Origin: Pseudomonadota bacterium
GTDB lineage: Bacteria > Pseudomonadota > Alphaproteobacteria > Ferrovibrionales > Ferrovibrionaceae
Direction: 5' to 3'
Assembly: GCA_023434425.1 (NCBI GenBank)
Contig: JAEYSS010000105.1
Span: forward strand, 1 to 9,546
DNA length: 9,546 bases
The position numbers and the translations under genes are program-made. The notes under the pieces were generated by a model. That model was not told where the DNA came from and searched no databases. It saw only the letters and a list, made by a program, of their open reading frames with translations. Shown here piece by piece: positions 1 through 6,125 of the stretch (within the stretch, counting starts at the first letter, position 1; each line of letters opens with the position of its first letter).

Positions 1-125
1 AAATCGGCGTCCTGGCATTTGATTTCCTGCAGCACGCAGACATCGGGTTTCGCCTCGCGCAGCCAGCCGGTGACATTGGGCAGCCGCGCCTTGACCGAAT
101 TGACGTTCCAGGTGGCGATTCTCAT
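1..125 (-). CDS. xthA: Exodeoxyribonuclease III, N-terminal fragment (cut by window edge)
   Basis: The first 41 codons of an AP endonuclease/3'-5' exonuclease of the exonuclease III family, which cleaves DNA at abasic sites in base-excision repair. The visible N-terminus starts MRIATWNVNSVKARL and continues to DVCVLQEIKCQD. Asn7 in the WNVNS motif and Glu34 in LQEIK match the substrate-contacting Asn and metal-binding Glu of the family. The start is the ATG whose complement lies at 123-125; no good Shine-Dalgarno sequence precedes it. A GATACT -10-like hexamer (complement of 133-138) sits close enough that a leaderless message is possible, but this is speculative. The gene lies downstream of erpA on the same strand, separated by about 120 bp with a palindromic repeat. 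The rest of the gene is outside the window. Confidence 0.93.
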   Translation of the reverse strand, partial: MRIATWNVNSVKARLPNVTGWLREAKPDVCVLQEIKCQDAD

Positions 126-152
126 GCGGCGCAGTATCGGGGGAAACGCTCT

Positions 153-229
153 AAAAAAACACCGTCATGCCCGGGCTTGACCCGAGCATCTCATGCCGTT
201 TTGTCTGAGGCCCTCGGGTCAGGCCCGAG
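153..229 (-). terminator. Possible Rho-independent terminator after erpA
   Basis: Read on the minus strand, the long inverted repeat (arms at 227-213 and 186-172) is followed by a run of seven T (complement of 153-159). About 12 bases lie between the main stem and the T-run. Part of that interval can extend the stem imperfectly by pairing GAC/GTG with bases near 231-237. This would end erpA transcription before xthA. The long loop and the imperfect join between stem and T-run make it a weak call. Confidence 0.35.
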
Positions 230-239
230 AGCGACATGT
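162..239. repeat. Intergenic palindromic repeat of the GTCATGCCCGGGCTTGACCCG type
   Basis: Two inverted arms, CGGGCTTGACCCGAG at 172-186 and CTCGGGTCAGGCCCG at 213-227, match at 14 of 15 paired positions around a 26-base spacer. Each arm can also fold on its own; the right arm holds a perfect 6-bp stem (CTCGGG 213-218 with CCCGAG 224-229). From general knowledge, sequences of the form GTCATGCCCGGGCTTG.CCCGGGCAT are scattered in many copies between genes in alphaproteobacterial genomes. Assignment to that family is by resemblance only; the copy number in this genome cannot be seen here. Confidence 0.65.
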
Positions 240-246
240 TTCCGGG

Positions 247-630
247 TTAAACCGCAAACGAGTTGCCGCAGCCGCAGCTGGAGACGGCGAGCGGGTTGTT
301 GATGCGGAAGCCCGCACCGGACAGGTCTTCGACGAAATCCAGTTCCGAGCCGCGCAGGTATTCCAGCGACACGGTATCGACCAGCAGGCGGGCGCCATCG
401 CGGCTGATCACCACGTCGTCGGCGGTTTCGTCGGCATCCAGGGTGAAGCTGTACTGGAAACCCGAGCAGCCGCCACCGGAGACGCTGATCCGCAGGCCAA
501 GCGCCGGATTGCCCTCCGACTCGGCCACTTTCAGGATTCGCCGGGCCGCCGACGCGGTCAGGCCCAGCTGGCCGCCCTGCGGGGTAGCGGGAGTCTGGGA
601 AGTGCCGGTCTGGGTCGCGATGTCGGTCAT
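247..630 (-). CDS. erpA: Iron-sulfur cluster insertion protein, A-type carrier (ErpA/IscA family)
   Basis: A 127-residue A-type carrier that accepts Fe-S clusters from the assembly scaffold and delivers them to apoproteins in the cytoplasm. The three conserved cluster-binding cysteines are present: Cys55 in GGGCSGFQY, and Cys119 and Cys121 in the C-terminal SSCGCGNSFAV motif. The first 20 or so residues (MTDIATQTGTSQTPATPQGG) are a polar, probably disordered extension before the fold begins at LGLTASAARRILK. Length fits the family. ErpA is preferred over IscA because the gene stands alone rather than in an isc or suf cluster, and such a solo copy near xthA and argS is common in alphaproteobacteria; the two subfamilies cannot be separated firmly by eye. 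The ATG is at 630-628 and the TAA at 249-247. The gene diverges from argS. Confidence 0.93.
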   Translation of the reverse strand: MTDIATQTGTSQTPATPQGGQLGLTASAARRILKVAESEGNPALGLRISVSGGGCSGFQYSFTLDADETADDVVISRDGARLLVDTVSLEYLRGSELDFVEDLSGAGFRINNPLAVSSCGCGNSFAV

Positions 631-643
631 CTGGTGTTTACGC

Positions 644-655
644 TTGGTTTACCAA
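644..655. promoter_or_regulatory. Short palindrome in erpA leader, possible operator
   Basis: TTGGTTTACCAA has perfect 5-bp arms around a 2-bp centre. It sits in the predicted erpA leader, about 14 bp upstream of the start codon, in an AT-rich stretch. The 2-base loop is too small for an RNA hairpin, so a dimeric protein site is more likely than a riboregulator. It does not match the IscR, RirA or Irr site patterns I know, so no regulator is proposed. Confidence 0.2.
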
Positions 656-677
656 TAATTTGCCACATTCGATCAGC

Positions 678-705
678 AATTTAGGTGCTGGCGCGGGGAA
701 GTCAA
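678..705 (-). promoter_or_regulatory. Candidate sigma-70 type promoter for erpA
   Basis: On the minus strand, TTGACT (complement of 700-705, five of six matches to TTGACA) is followed after 16 bases by TAAATT (complement of 678-683, four of six matches to TATAAT). Transcription would begin near 671 and give a leader of about 40 bases before the erpA ATG at 630. A second TTGACT (complement of 710-715) lies 10 bp further upstream as a direct repeat. This is a consensus match only. Confidence 0.45.
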
Positions 706-819
706 TTCGAGTCAACACCAAGCGCATGGTCGGTGCGCGCCCGGCCACATTGCGGCAGGGCGGTCATATGGCTACTTTCCGCCCCGATTCTGTTGTTTTC
801 TGAGAAAAGCCTCGCCGAT

Positions 820-2559
820 ATGAATGTTTTTTCCGAATTCCGCCGCGATGTGATGCGGGCCGTCGAGGCTCTGGCACTGCCCGGTGACCTGCCGCTGAAG
901 GCCGTCACCGTGGAACCGCCACGCGATCCTGCCCATGGCGACCTGGCCACCAATGCCGCCATGGTCATCGCCAAGCCGGCGGGAATGGCGCCGCGCGCAC
1001 TGGCCGAGAAGCTGAAGCCGCTGCTGGAGGCCAATCCGCATGTCACCGCGGTCGAGATCGCCGGGCCGGGCTTTATCAACCTGCGCCTGAAGCCCGATTA
1101 CTGGCAGAGCCAGGTGGGCACGATCGTACGCGCCGGCACCGCCTATGGCGACAGCGCGCTGGGGCAGGGGATCAAGGTCAATGTCGAGTATGTCTCGGCC
1201 AACCCGACCGGGCCGATGCATGTCGGGCATTGCCGTGGCGCCGTCTTCGGCGATGCGCTGGCCGCGTTGCTGGACAAGGCAGGTTTTGATGTGACGCGCG
1301 AATACTACATCAACGATGCCGGCGCGCAGGTCGATGTGCTGGCGCGCTCGGCGCATCTGCGCTACCGCGAAGCGCTGGGCGAGAGCGTCACCATCCCGGA
1401 AGGTCTCTATCCCGGCGATTACCTGAAACCGCTGGGGCAGCATCTCGCGCAGAAATACGACGACAAATACAAGGGCGCACCGGACACCGAGTGGCTGGCG
1501 CTGTTCCGCAAGGAAGCCACCGACGCGATGATGGCGATGGTGCGCGAGGATCTGGCCGCGCTGAACATCCATCATGCTGTCTTCACATCGGAGAAGGCGC
1601 TGCACGACAATGGCGCGGTGCAGACCGCTTTTGACCGCCTGCACCAGCGCGGCCTGATCTATACCGGCGTGCTGGAACCGCCCAAGGGCAAACCGCCCGA
1701 GGATTACGAGGCTCGCCCGCAGGCGCTGTTCAAGGCCAGCGAATTCGGCGACGACACCGACCGCCCGCTGAAGAAATCGGATGGATCCTGGACCTATTTC
1801 GGCGCCGACATCGCCTATCACGACGACAAGTATCGCCGGGGCTTCAACCAGATGATCGACGTCTGGGGCGCCGACCACGGCGGATACGTCAAGCGCATGA
1901 AGGCCGCCGTCAAGGGGATCTCGAACGGCGAGGCGGAACTCGACGTCAAGCTGGTGCAGATGGTCAACCTGCTGGATGACGGCCAGCCGGTGCGCATGTC
2001 CAAGCGCGCGGGCACGTTTGTGACCTTGCGCGATGTGGTGGACGAGGTCGGCAGGGATGTCGTGCGTTTTATCATGCTGACGCGCAAGAACGACGCCCAG
2101 CTGGATTTCGACTTCAAGAAGGTGACCGAACAGTCGAAGGACAATCCGGTCTTTTATGTTCAGTATGCCCATGCGCGTGTCTGCTCGGTGCTGCGGAACG
2201 CGAAATCCGAAGTGCCCGGCGTCGACACGGCCGATGTGGCGCTGGCGCAGGCCGATATGACGAAGTTGTCACACCCGGCCGAGCTGGCACTGATCAAACT
2301 TCTGGCGTCGTGGCCGCGGTTTGTCGAGTCGGCGGCGGAGGCGCATGAGCCGCATCGCGTGGCGTTTTTCCTGCAGGATGTGGCCGCAGCCTTCCATGGC
2401 CTGTGGAATGTCGGTCGGGACGATGTTGGCATGCGTTTCCTGTTGTCCGAGGATGGCGACCTGACCCGCGCGCGGCTGGCGATGCTGCGTGCCGTGGCGC
2501 TGGTGATCGCCTCGGGCCTGAAGGTGATGGGCGTGACGCCCGTCGAAGAAATGAGGTAA
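820..2559 (+). CDS. argS: Arginyl-tRNA synthetase
   Basis: A class I synthetase that charges tRNA-Arg with arginine in the cytoplasm. Domains in order: the N-terminal tRNA-recognition (Add-1) region, about residues 1-100; the Rossmann catalytic core with ANPTGPMHVGH, the HIGH motif being HVGH at 134-137; the MSKRAG form of the KMSKS loop at 393-398; then the C-terminal helical anticodon-binding domain from YVQYAHARVCSVLRNA to VMGVTPVEEMR. At 579 residues it has normal length for the alphaproteobacterial form. The reading frame is open back to 685, but the first 45 codons of that stretch do not resemble ArgS, so the ATG at 820 (MNVFSEFRRDV) was chosen. The Shine-Dalgarno sequence is poor. The gene opens a tight plus-strand cluster; the next start follows 3 bases after the stop. 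In many alphaproteobacteria dgt lies between erpA and argS, but it is absent here. Confidence 0.97.
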   Translation: MNVFSEFRRDVMRAVEALALPGDLPLKAVTVEPPRDPAHGDLATNAAMVIAKPAGMAPRALAEKLKPLLEANPHVTAVEIAGPGFINLRLKPDYWQSQVGTIVRAGTAYGDSALGQGIKVNVEYVSANPTGPMHVGHCRGAVFGDALAALLDKAGFDVTREYYINDAGAQVDVLARSAHLRYREALGESVTIPEGLYPGDYLKPLGQHLAQKYDDKYKGAPDTEWLALFRKEATDAMMAMVREDLAALNIHHAVFTSEKALHDNGAVQTAFDRLHQRGLIYTGVLEPPKGKPPEDYEARPQALFKASEFGDDTDRPLKKSDGSWTYFGADIAYHDDKYRRGFNQMIDVWGADHGGYVKRMKAAVKGISNGEAELDVKLVQMVNLLDDGQPVRMSKRAGTFVTLRDVVDEVGRDVVRFIMLTRKNDAQLDFDFKKVTEQSKDNPVFYVQYAHARVCSVLRNAKSEVPGVDTADVALAQADMTKLSHPAELALIKLLASWPRFVESAAEAHEPHRVAFFLQDVAAAFHGLWNVGRDDVGMRFLLSEDGDLTRARLAMLRAVALVIASGLKVMGVTPVEEMR

Positions 2560-2562
2560 GTG

Positions 2563-3462
2563 ATGAGCGATCTGCGCGGCGACCGTAATATGCGTCCTGT
2601 GCCCGGCGAGCCCGCTGGTGGCCCCGGTCTGCGCAGCCCGAAGCGTCTGATCACCGCCGGCATCGCGCTTGGTGCGGTGGCAGCGTTCGGCATCGGTATC
2701 TGGTTCGCCTATGATCAGGGCGTAAAGCGTGGCGCCTCGGGCGCACCGCCGCTGATCCGTGCCGATCAGGCACCAACGAAAGTCGCGCCGGAAAATCCGG
2801 GCGGCATGCAGGTACCGAACCAGGACAAACAGATTTATGAGCGTCTGCCGGGTAACATCGCGCAGGGGGCGGCCGGCCAGACCGAACGTCTGCTGCCGCC
2901 GCCGGAGCGGCCCAGTGCGACGCCGACCCAGCCGAATGTGGCGACTTCGCCATCGGTGACCGTACCGAACCGCAGCGCTCAGCCGGTGCCGAACCAGGCC
3001 CCCGCGACGCCGCCAGCGGCATCGGCTGTGCCCAACCGCACCGATGCGCCCAGCGCGACTCCTGTTCAGCCTGTGCCCGGTCAGCCGCAAACGGTAACGC
3101 CGCCCAGTCAGTCGGCACGCACGGCCGCTGCACCGACGCCGGCGCCCGCCACCACGCAATCGCAGACTCCGGCAGCGGCGCCTGCCGCGCGGACTGTGAC
3201 CGCGACGCCGGGCGGCAGCGCGAAGATCCAGCTCGCCTCGTTGAAGGATCAGGCGGCGGCCACCGCCACCTGGAACCAGTTGCAGAAGAAGTTTCCCGAG
3301 ATACTGGGCGGTCTGCAGCCGTCCTATGAACGCGTCGAGATTGCCAATAAAGGCACCTTCATCCGCCTGCAGGCCGGTCCTCTGAAGGATCGCGCCGATG
3401 CGCAGGCCGCCTGCGCTGCGCTGGCGGCCAAGAACCAGGGCTGCATCGTTGTCGGACGTTAA
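2563..3462 (+). CDS. SPOR-domain inner-membrane protein
   Basis: A 299-residue bitopic protein likely to bind denuded septal peptidoglycan in the periplasm. A short cytoplasmic tail (1-28) precedes one membrane helix at about 29-50 (LITAGIALGAVAAFGIGIWF). The motif DQAPTKVAPENPGGMQVPNQ at 69-88, typical of alphaproteobacterial proteins at this locus, follows. Residues 105-215 are a Pro/Ala/Thr/Gln-rich linker with recurring VPN(R/Q) units. The SPOR domain fills about 218-299 and carries a cysteine pair, Cys284 and Cys294, that may form a disulfide. The GTG at 2560 and ATG at 2563 are adjacent in frame; the ATG is preferred because GAGG at 2553-2556 is 6 bases upstream. It lies between argS and nagZ, fitting a cell-wall role. 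No gene symbol is assigned because SPOR proteins differ in biological role. Confidence 0.9.
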   Translation: MSDLRGDRNMRPVPGEPAGGPGLRSPKRLITAGIALGAVAAFGIGIWFAYDQGVKRGASGAPPLIRADQAPTKVAPENPGGMQVPNQDKQIYERLPGNIAQGAAGQTERLLPPPERPSATPTQPNVATSPSVTVPNRSAQPVPNQAPATPPAASAVPNRTDAPSATPVQPVPGQPQTVTPPSQSARTAAAPTPAPATTQSQTPAAAPAARTVTATPGGSAKIQLASLKDQAAATATWNQLQKKFPEILGGLQPSYERVEIANKGTFIRLQAGPLKDRADAQAACAALAAKNQGCIVVGR

Positions 3463-3466
3463 GTCA

Positions 3467-4492
3467 GTGGAGTGGGGCGCTTACGCGCCCGTCGTGGTCG
3501 GTTGCGCCGGCCCGCAGCTGACGGCGGAGGAGCGCGTGCTGTTCGGCGTGCGCAAGCCGCTGGGGCTGATCCTGTTTGCCCGCAACATTGTCGACCCGGC
3601 GCAGGTGAAGGCGCTGGTCAATGATTTTCGCGGCGTGGTAGGCAATGCCCTGGCGCCCGTGCTGATCGACCAGGAAGGCGGCCGGGTTGCCCGTCTGAAA
3701 CCGCCGCACTGGCCGGTCTTCCCGCCCGGCGCAGCCTTTGGCGAACTCTACGCGCGCGATCCGGCGCTGGCCGAGGAAGCCGCGTATCTGACTTATCGCT
3801 GGATCGGGGCCGAACTGGCCGCGCTGGGAATCGACGTTGACTGCGCGCCGGTCGCCGATATTCCAGTGGAAGGTGCCCATGACGTGATCGGCGATCGCGC
3901 CTATAGCCGCGATCCCGATATCGTCACGCTGATCGCCGAAGCGGTGATGCGCGGTCTGGCGGAAGCCGGCGTGATGCCGGTGATCAAGCACATTCCCGGC
4001 CATGGCCGTTCCCATACCGACAGCCATCTGGCCTTGCCGGTGGTCGATACACCGGCCGAGGTGCTGGAGCGCAGCGACCTGTTGCCGTTCGTCGCGCTGC
4101 GCCATGCGCCCTGGGCGATGACGGCGCATATCGTCTACACGGCCTATGACGGCGTGTTCCCCGCCACCCTGTCGCCGAACGTGATCAAGCGGGTGATCCG
4201 CGACCGTATCGGCTTCGATGGCGTACTGATTTCCGATGACCTGACCATGAAGGCATTGAGGGGCGCGCCCGCCGTGACCGGCGTCGCCTCGCTGAAGGCC
4301 GGTTGCGACCTGGTCCTGCATTGTTCGGGCGACCTGCCGGAAATGCAGGCGCTGCTGGCGGCGCTGCCGGCGATGAGCCCGGAGGCGGCCCGCCGCATCG
4401 GCCGTGCCCGCGCCGCGCTGCCCGCGCCCAGGCCGTTCGCCGAGGCCGAGAAGCTGCGCCACCGGTCTCTCCTGGAGCAGGCCCCGGCCTGA
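3467..4492 (+). CDS. nagZ: Beta-N-acetylhexosaminidase (cytoplasmic muropeptide recycling)
   Basis: A glycoside hydrolase family 3 enzyme that removes N-acetylglucosamine from anhydro-muropeptides during cell-wall recycling; in other bacteria its product induces ampC beta-lactamase. Visible signatures are IDQEGGRVARL, the GAELAALGIDVDCAPVADI strand, KHIPGHGRSHTDSH at 174-187 (the flexible catalytic loop; Asp185 and His187 form the family's general acid/base dyad) and LISDDLTMKAL, where Asp257 is the expected nucleophile. There is no signal peptide, in line with a cytoplasmic enzyme. Length is 341 residues from the GTG at 3467. A TTG at 3449 with AGGG 8 bases upstream would add six residues and overlap the SPOR gene by 14 bases; the start is therefore uncertain, but the fold begins at VVVGCAG either way. 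It follows the SPOR gene by 4 bases and precedes the M50 protease by 7. Confidence 0.95.
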   Translation: MEWGAYAPVVVGCAGPQLTAEERVLFGVRKPLGLILFARNIVDPAQVKALVNDFRGVVGNALAPVLIDQEGGRVARLKPPHWPVFPPGAAFGELYARDPALAEEAAYLTYRWIGAELAALGIDVDCAPVADIPVEGAHDVIGDRAYSRDPDIVTLIAEAVMRGLAEAGVMPVIKHIPGHGRSHTDSHLALPVVDTPAEVLERSDLLPFVALRHAPWAMTAHIVYTAYDGVFPATLSPNVIKRVIRDRIGFDGVLISDDLTMKALRGAPAVTGVASLKAGCDLVLHCSGDLPEMQALLAALPAMSPEAARRIGRARAALPAPRPFAEAEKLRHRSLLEQAPA

Positions 4493-4499
4493 GGCGGCC

Positions 4500-5183
4500 A
4501 TGATGGACGTTCTCTACACAGCCTCCACCTGGATCCTGCCCGCGTTGCTGGCCATCACGCTGCACGAGGCGGCGCACGGTTTCGTGGCCTGGTGGCTGGG
4601 CGACCCGACGGCGAAACAGGCCGGGCGCGTGACCCTCAATCCGCTGCGGCATGTCGATCCGATGGGCACGGTGGTTCTGCCCGCCATGCTGCTGCTGGTG
4701 AAGGCGCCCTTCCTGTTTGGCTGGGCCAAACCGGTGCCGGTCGACTTCCACAACCTGCCCTCGCCACGTCGCGATATGGCCATCGTTGCGGCTGCCGGGC
4801 CGGGCATCAATCTGCTGCAGTCCTATATCGCGCTGCTGCTGTTTCACCTGCTGCCGATGTTCGGCCAGACGGTCGATCAGTGGGTTGCTCAGAATCTGGA
4901 AAATGCCATCCGGATCAATCTCATATTATGTGTATTTAATATGCTGCCTTTACCCCCGCTGGATGGTGGCCGGGTGGCGGTCGGTTTGCTGCCGCTGGCC
5001 CTGGCGCGTCCCTTGGCCCGGCTGGAGCGCTATGGCATGGTGCTGTTGCTGATTCTGCTGCTCGCCGTGCCCTTGGCGGCCGGGCAGTTCGGCATCGACT
5101 GGAACCCGCTGTTTGCGTTGATCACCCCGGTGGTGAACTGGCTGGCGGATTCCCTGCTTGCATTGTCGGGACACGGTCGTTAA
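4500..5183 (+). CDS. Site-2 protease family intramembrane metalloprotease (peptidase M50)
   Basis: A polytopic inner-membrane zinc protease of 227 residues that is likely to cut within or near transmembrane segments of its substrates. The zinc motif HEAAH is at 22-26, at the end of the first membrane helix (about 9-28). The second motif NMLPLPPLDGG at 147-157 supplies the third zinc ligand, Asp155. Other hydrophobic segments lie at about 56-76, 93-121, 136-152 and 178-198. NPLRHVDPMGT and FGWAKPVPVD are typical of the short M50 group that lacks a PDZ domain. The substrate is unknown. GAGG at 4491-4494 supports the start at 4500; a second ATG follows at 4503. Codons 141-147 are unusually AT-rich for this gene (ATA, TTA, TGT, GTA, TTT, AAT). 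Its place between nagZ and scpA suggests co-expression with cell-wall and chromosome genes, not a shared pathway. Confidence 0.92.
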   Translation: MMDVLYTASTWILPALLAITLHEAAHGFVAWWLGDPTAKQAGRVTLNPLRHVDPMGTVVLPAMLLLVKAPFLFGWAKPVPVDFHNLPSPRRDMAIVAAAGPGINLLQSYIALLLFHLLPMFGQTVDQWVAQNLENAIRINLILCVFNMLPLPPLDGGRVAVGLLPLALARPLARLERYGMVLLLILLLAVPLAAGQFGIDWNPLFALITPVVNWLADSLLALSGHGR

Positions 5184-5225
5184 CAAGCCCGACTGCTCAA
5201 AGGTTTAGGCAAGGATTTCAAAGTA

Positions 5226-6119
5226 GTGACCGAGGCTGCCGAGACACCTGCATCCGCGCCCGACGCTCCCGCCGGTCCCCCGTCGGGCGGAGAGCCTTTC
5301 GAGGCGGCGCAGCGCGACGGTCTGGCCGAGGACGGGGTCCGGATCGGCGAACAGCTGATCCTCAGCCTCGATGCCTTTGAGGGTCCGCTCGACGTGCTGC
5401 TGGCATTGGCGCGTGACCAGAAGGTCGACCTGCGCAAGATTTCCATCCTGGCGCTGGCCGAACAATATCTCCGCTTCATCGCCGAGCTGCGCAAGGTGCG
5501 CATCGAGGTCGCCGCCGACTATCTGGTGATGGCCGCCTGGCTGGCCTATCTGAAATCGCGCCTGCTGATCCCCGAGCCGGAGAAGGAAGGCGAGCCGTCG
5601 GGCGCCGACATGGCGGCCCGCCTGGCCTTCCAGCTGCAGAAGCTGGAGGCGATGCGCCGGGCGTCCGAGCAGCTGATGGGCCGCGACCAGGTCGGTCTCG
5701 CCATGTTCCTGCGCGGCCAGCCCGAAGGCGTGCGCGTCATCCGCAGGTCGGTCTACAACAGCACGCTGTACGAGCTGCTCAAGGCCTATGCCGAATTCCG
5801 CGCTTCCAAAGGCTCGTCGGAAGTGCTGACCATGAAAATGGCCCGCCGCCGCATTGTGTCGGTGGAAGAGGCGCTGGCCCGTCTGCGCAGCATGCTCGGG
5901 CAGATCCCTGACTGGGCCACGCTGCAGTCCTTCCTGCCGATCGATTCCGAGGATCCGTTCACCGTGAAGTCGGCGCTGGCCTCAACCTTCAATGCCAGCC
6001 TCGAAATGGCCAAACAGGGCCTGATCGAGCTGAAACAGACCCAGACCTTCGGTCCCATTTATATCCGCCGCGGCCATGGCAATCTGCCGGCCGAAGCCGT
6101 TGCCAATCCGGAAGAGTAA
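5226..6119 (+). CDS. scpA: Segregation and condensation protein A (kleisin)
   Basis: The kleisin subunit of the bacterial condensin Smc-ScpAB, which bridges the Smc heads and helps compact and segregate the chromosome. The signature FEGPLDVLLALARDQKVDLR starts at residue 51, and the Smc-neck-binding helical region ILALAEQYLRFIAELRKVRI...YLVMAAWLAYLKSRLLIPE follows. A charged middle segment binds ScpB, and the C-terminal winged helix covers about 205-285, ending in FGPIYIRRG. The protein has 297 residues, slightly long because of a Pro/Ala/Glu-rich N-terminal tail of about 40 residues. The GTG at 5226 is used, with AAGGA at 5211-5215 as ribosome binding site; no ATG lies closer to the conserved domain with a better site. 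The preceding gap of 42 bases shows no terminator. scpB begins 6 bases after the stop. Confidence 0.95.
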   Translation: MTEAAETPASAPDAPAGPPSGGEPFEAAQRDGLAEDGVRIGEQLILSLDAFEGPLDVLLALARDQKVDLRKISILALAEQYLRFIAELRKVRIEVAADYLVMAAWLAYLKSRLLIPEPEKEGEPSGADMAARLAFQLQKLEAMRRASEQLMGRDQVGLAMFLRGQPEGVRVIRRSVYNSTLYELLKAYAEFRASKGSSEVLTMKMARRRIVSVEEALARLRSMLGQIPDWATLQSFLPIDSEDPFTVKSALASTFNASLEMAKQGLIELKQTQTFGPIYIRRGHGNLPAEAVANPEE

Positions 6120-6125
6120 CACGTG

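Noticed and set aside
685..819. 45-codon in-frame extension ahead of ArgS, with a hydrophobic stretch that might suggest a signal peptide
   Set aside because: ArgS is cytoplasmic and the family N-terminus matches the ATG at 820. The extension is not ArgS-like and is better read as untranslated leader.
772..2172. Long minus-strand open frame of 466 codons opposite argS
   Set aside because: It is the GC-skewed antisense shadow of argS; its His/Gln/Arg-rich translation has no recognisable domain, and argS is unambiguous.
4924..4929. TATTAT as a -10 box of an internal promoter ahead of scpA
   Set aside because: No acceptable -35 hexamer lies 15-19 bases upstream; the nearest TTGCTC is 34 bases away.
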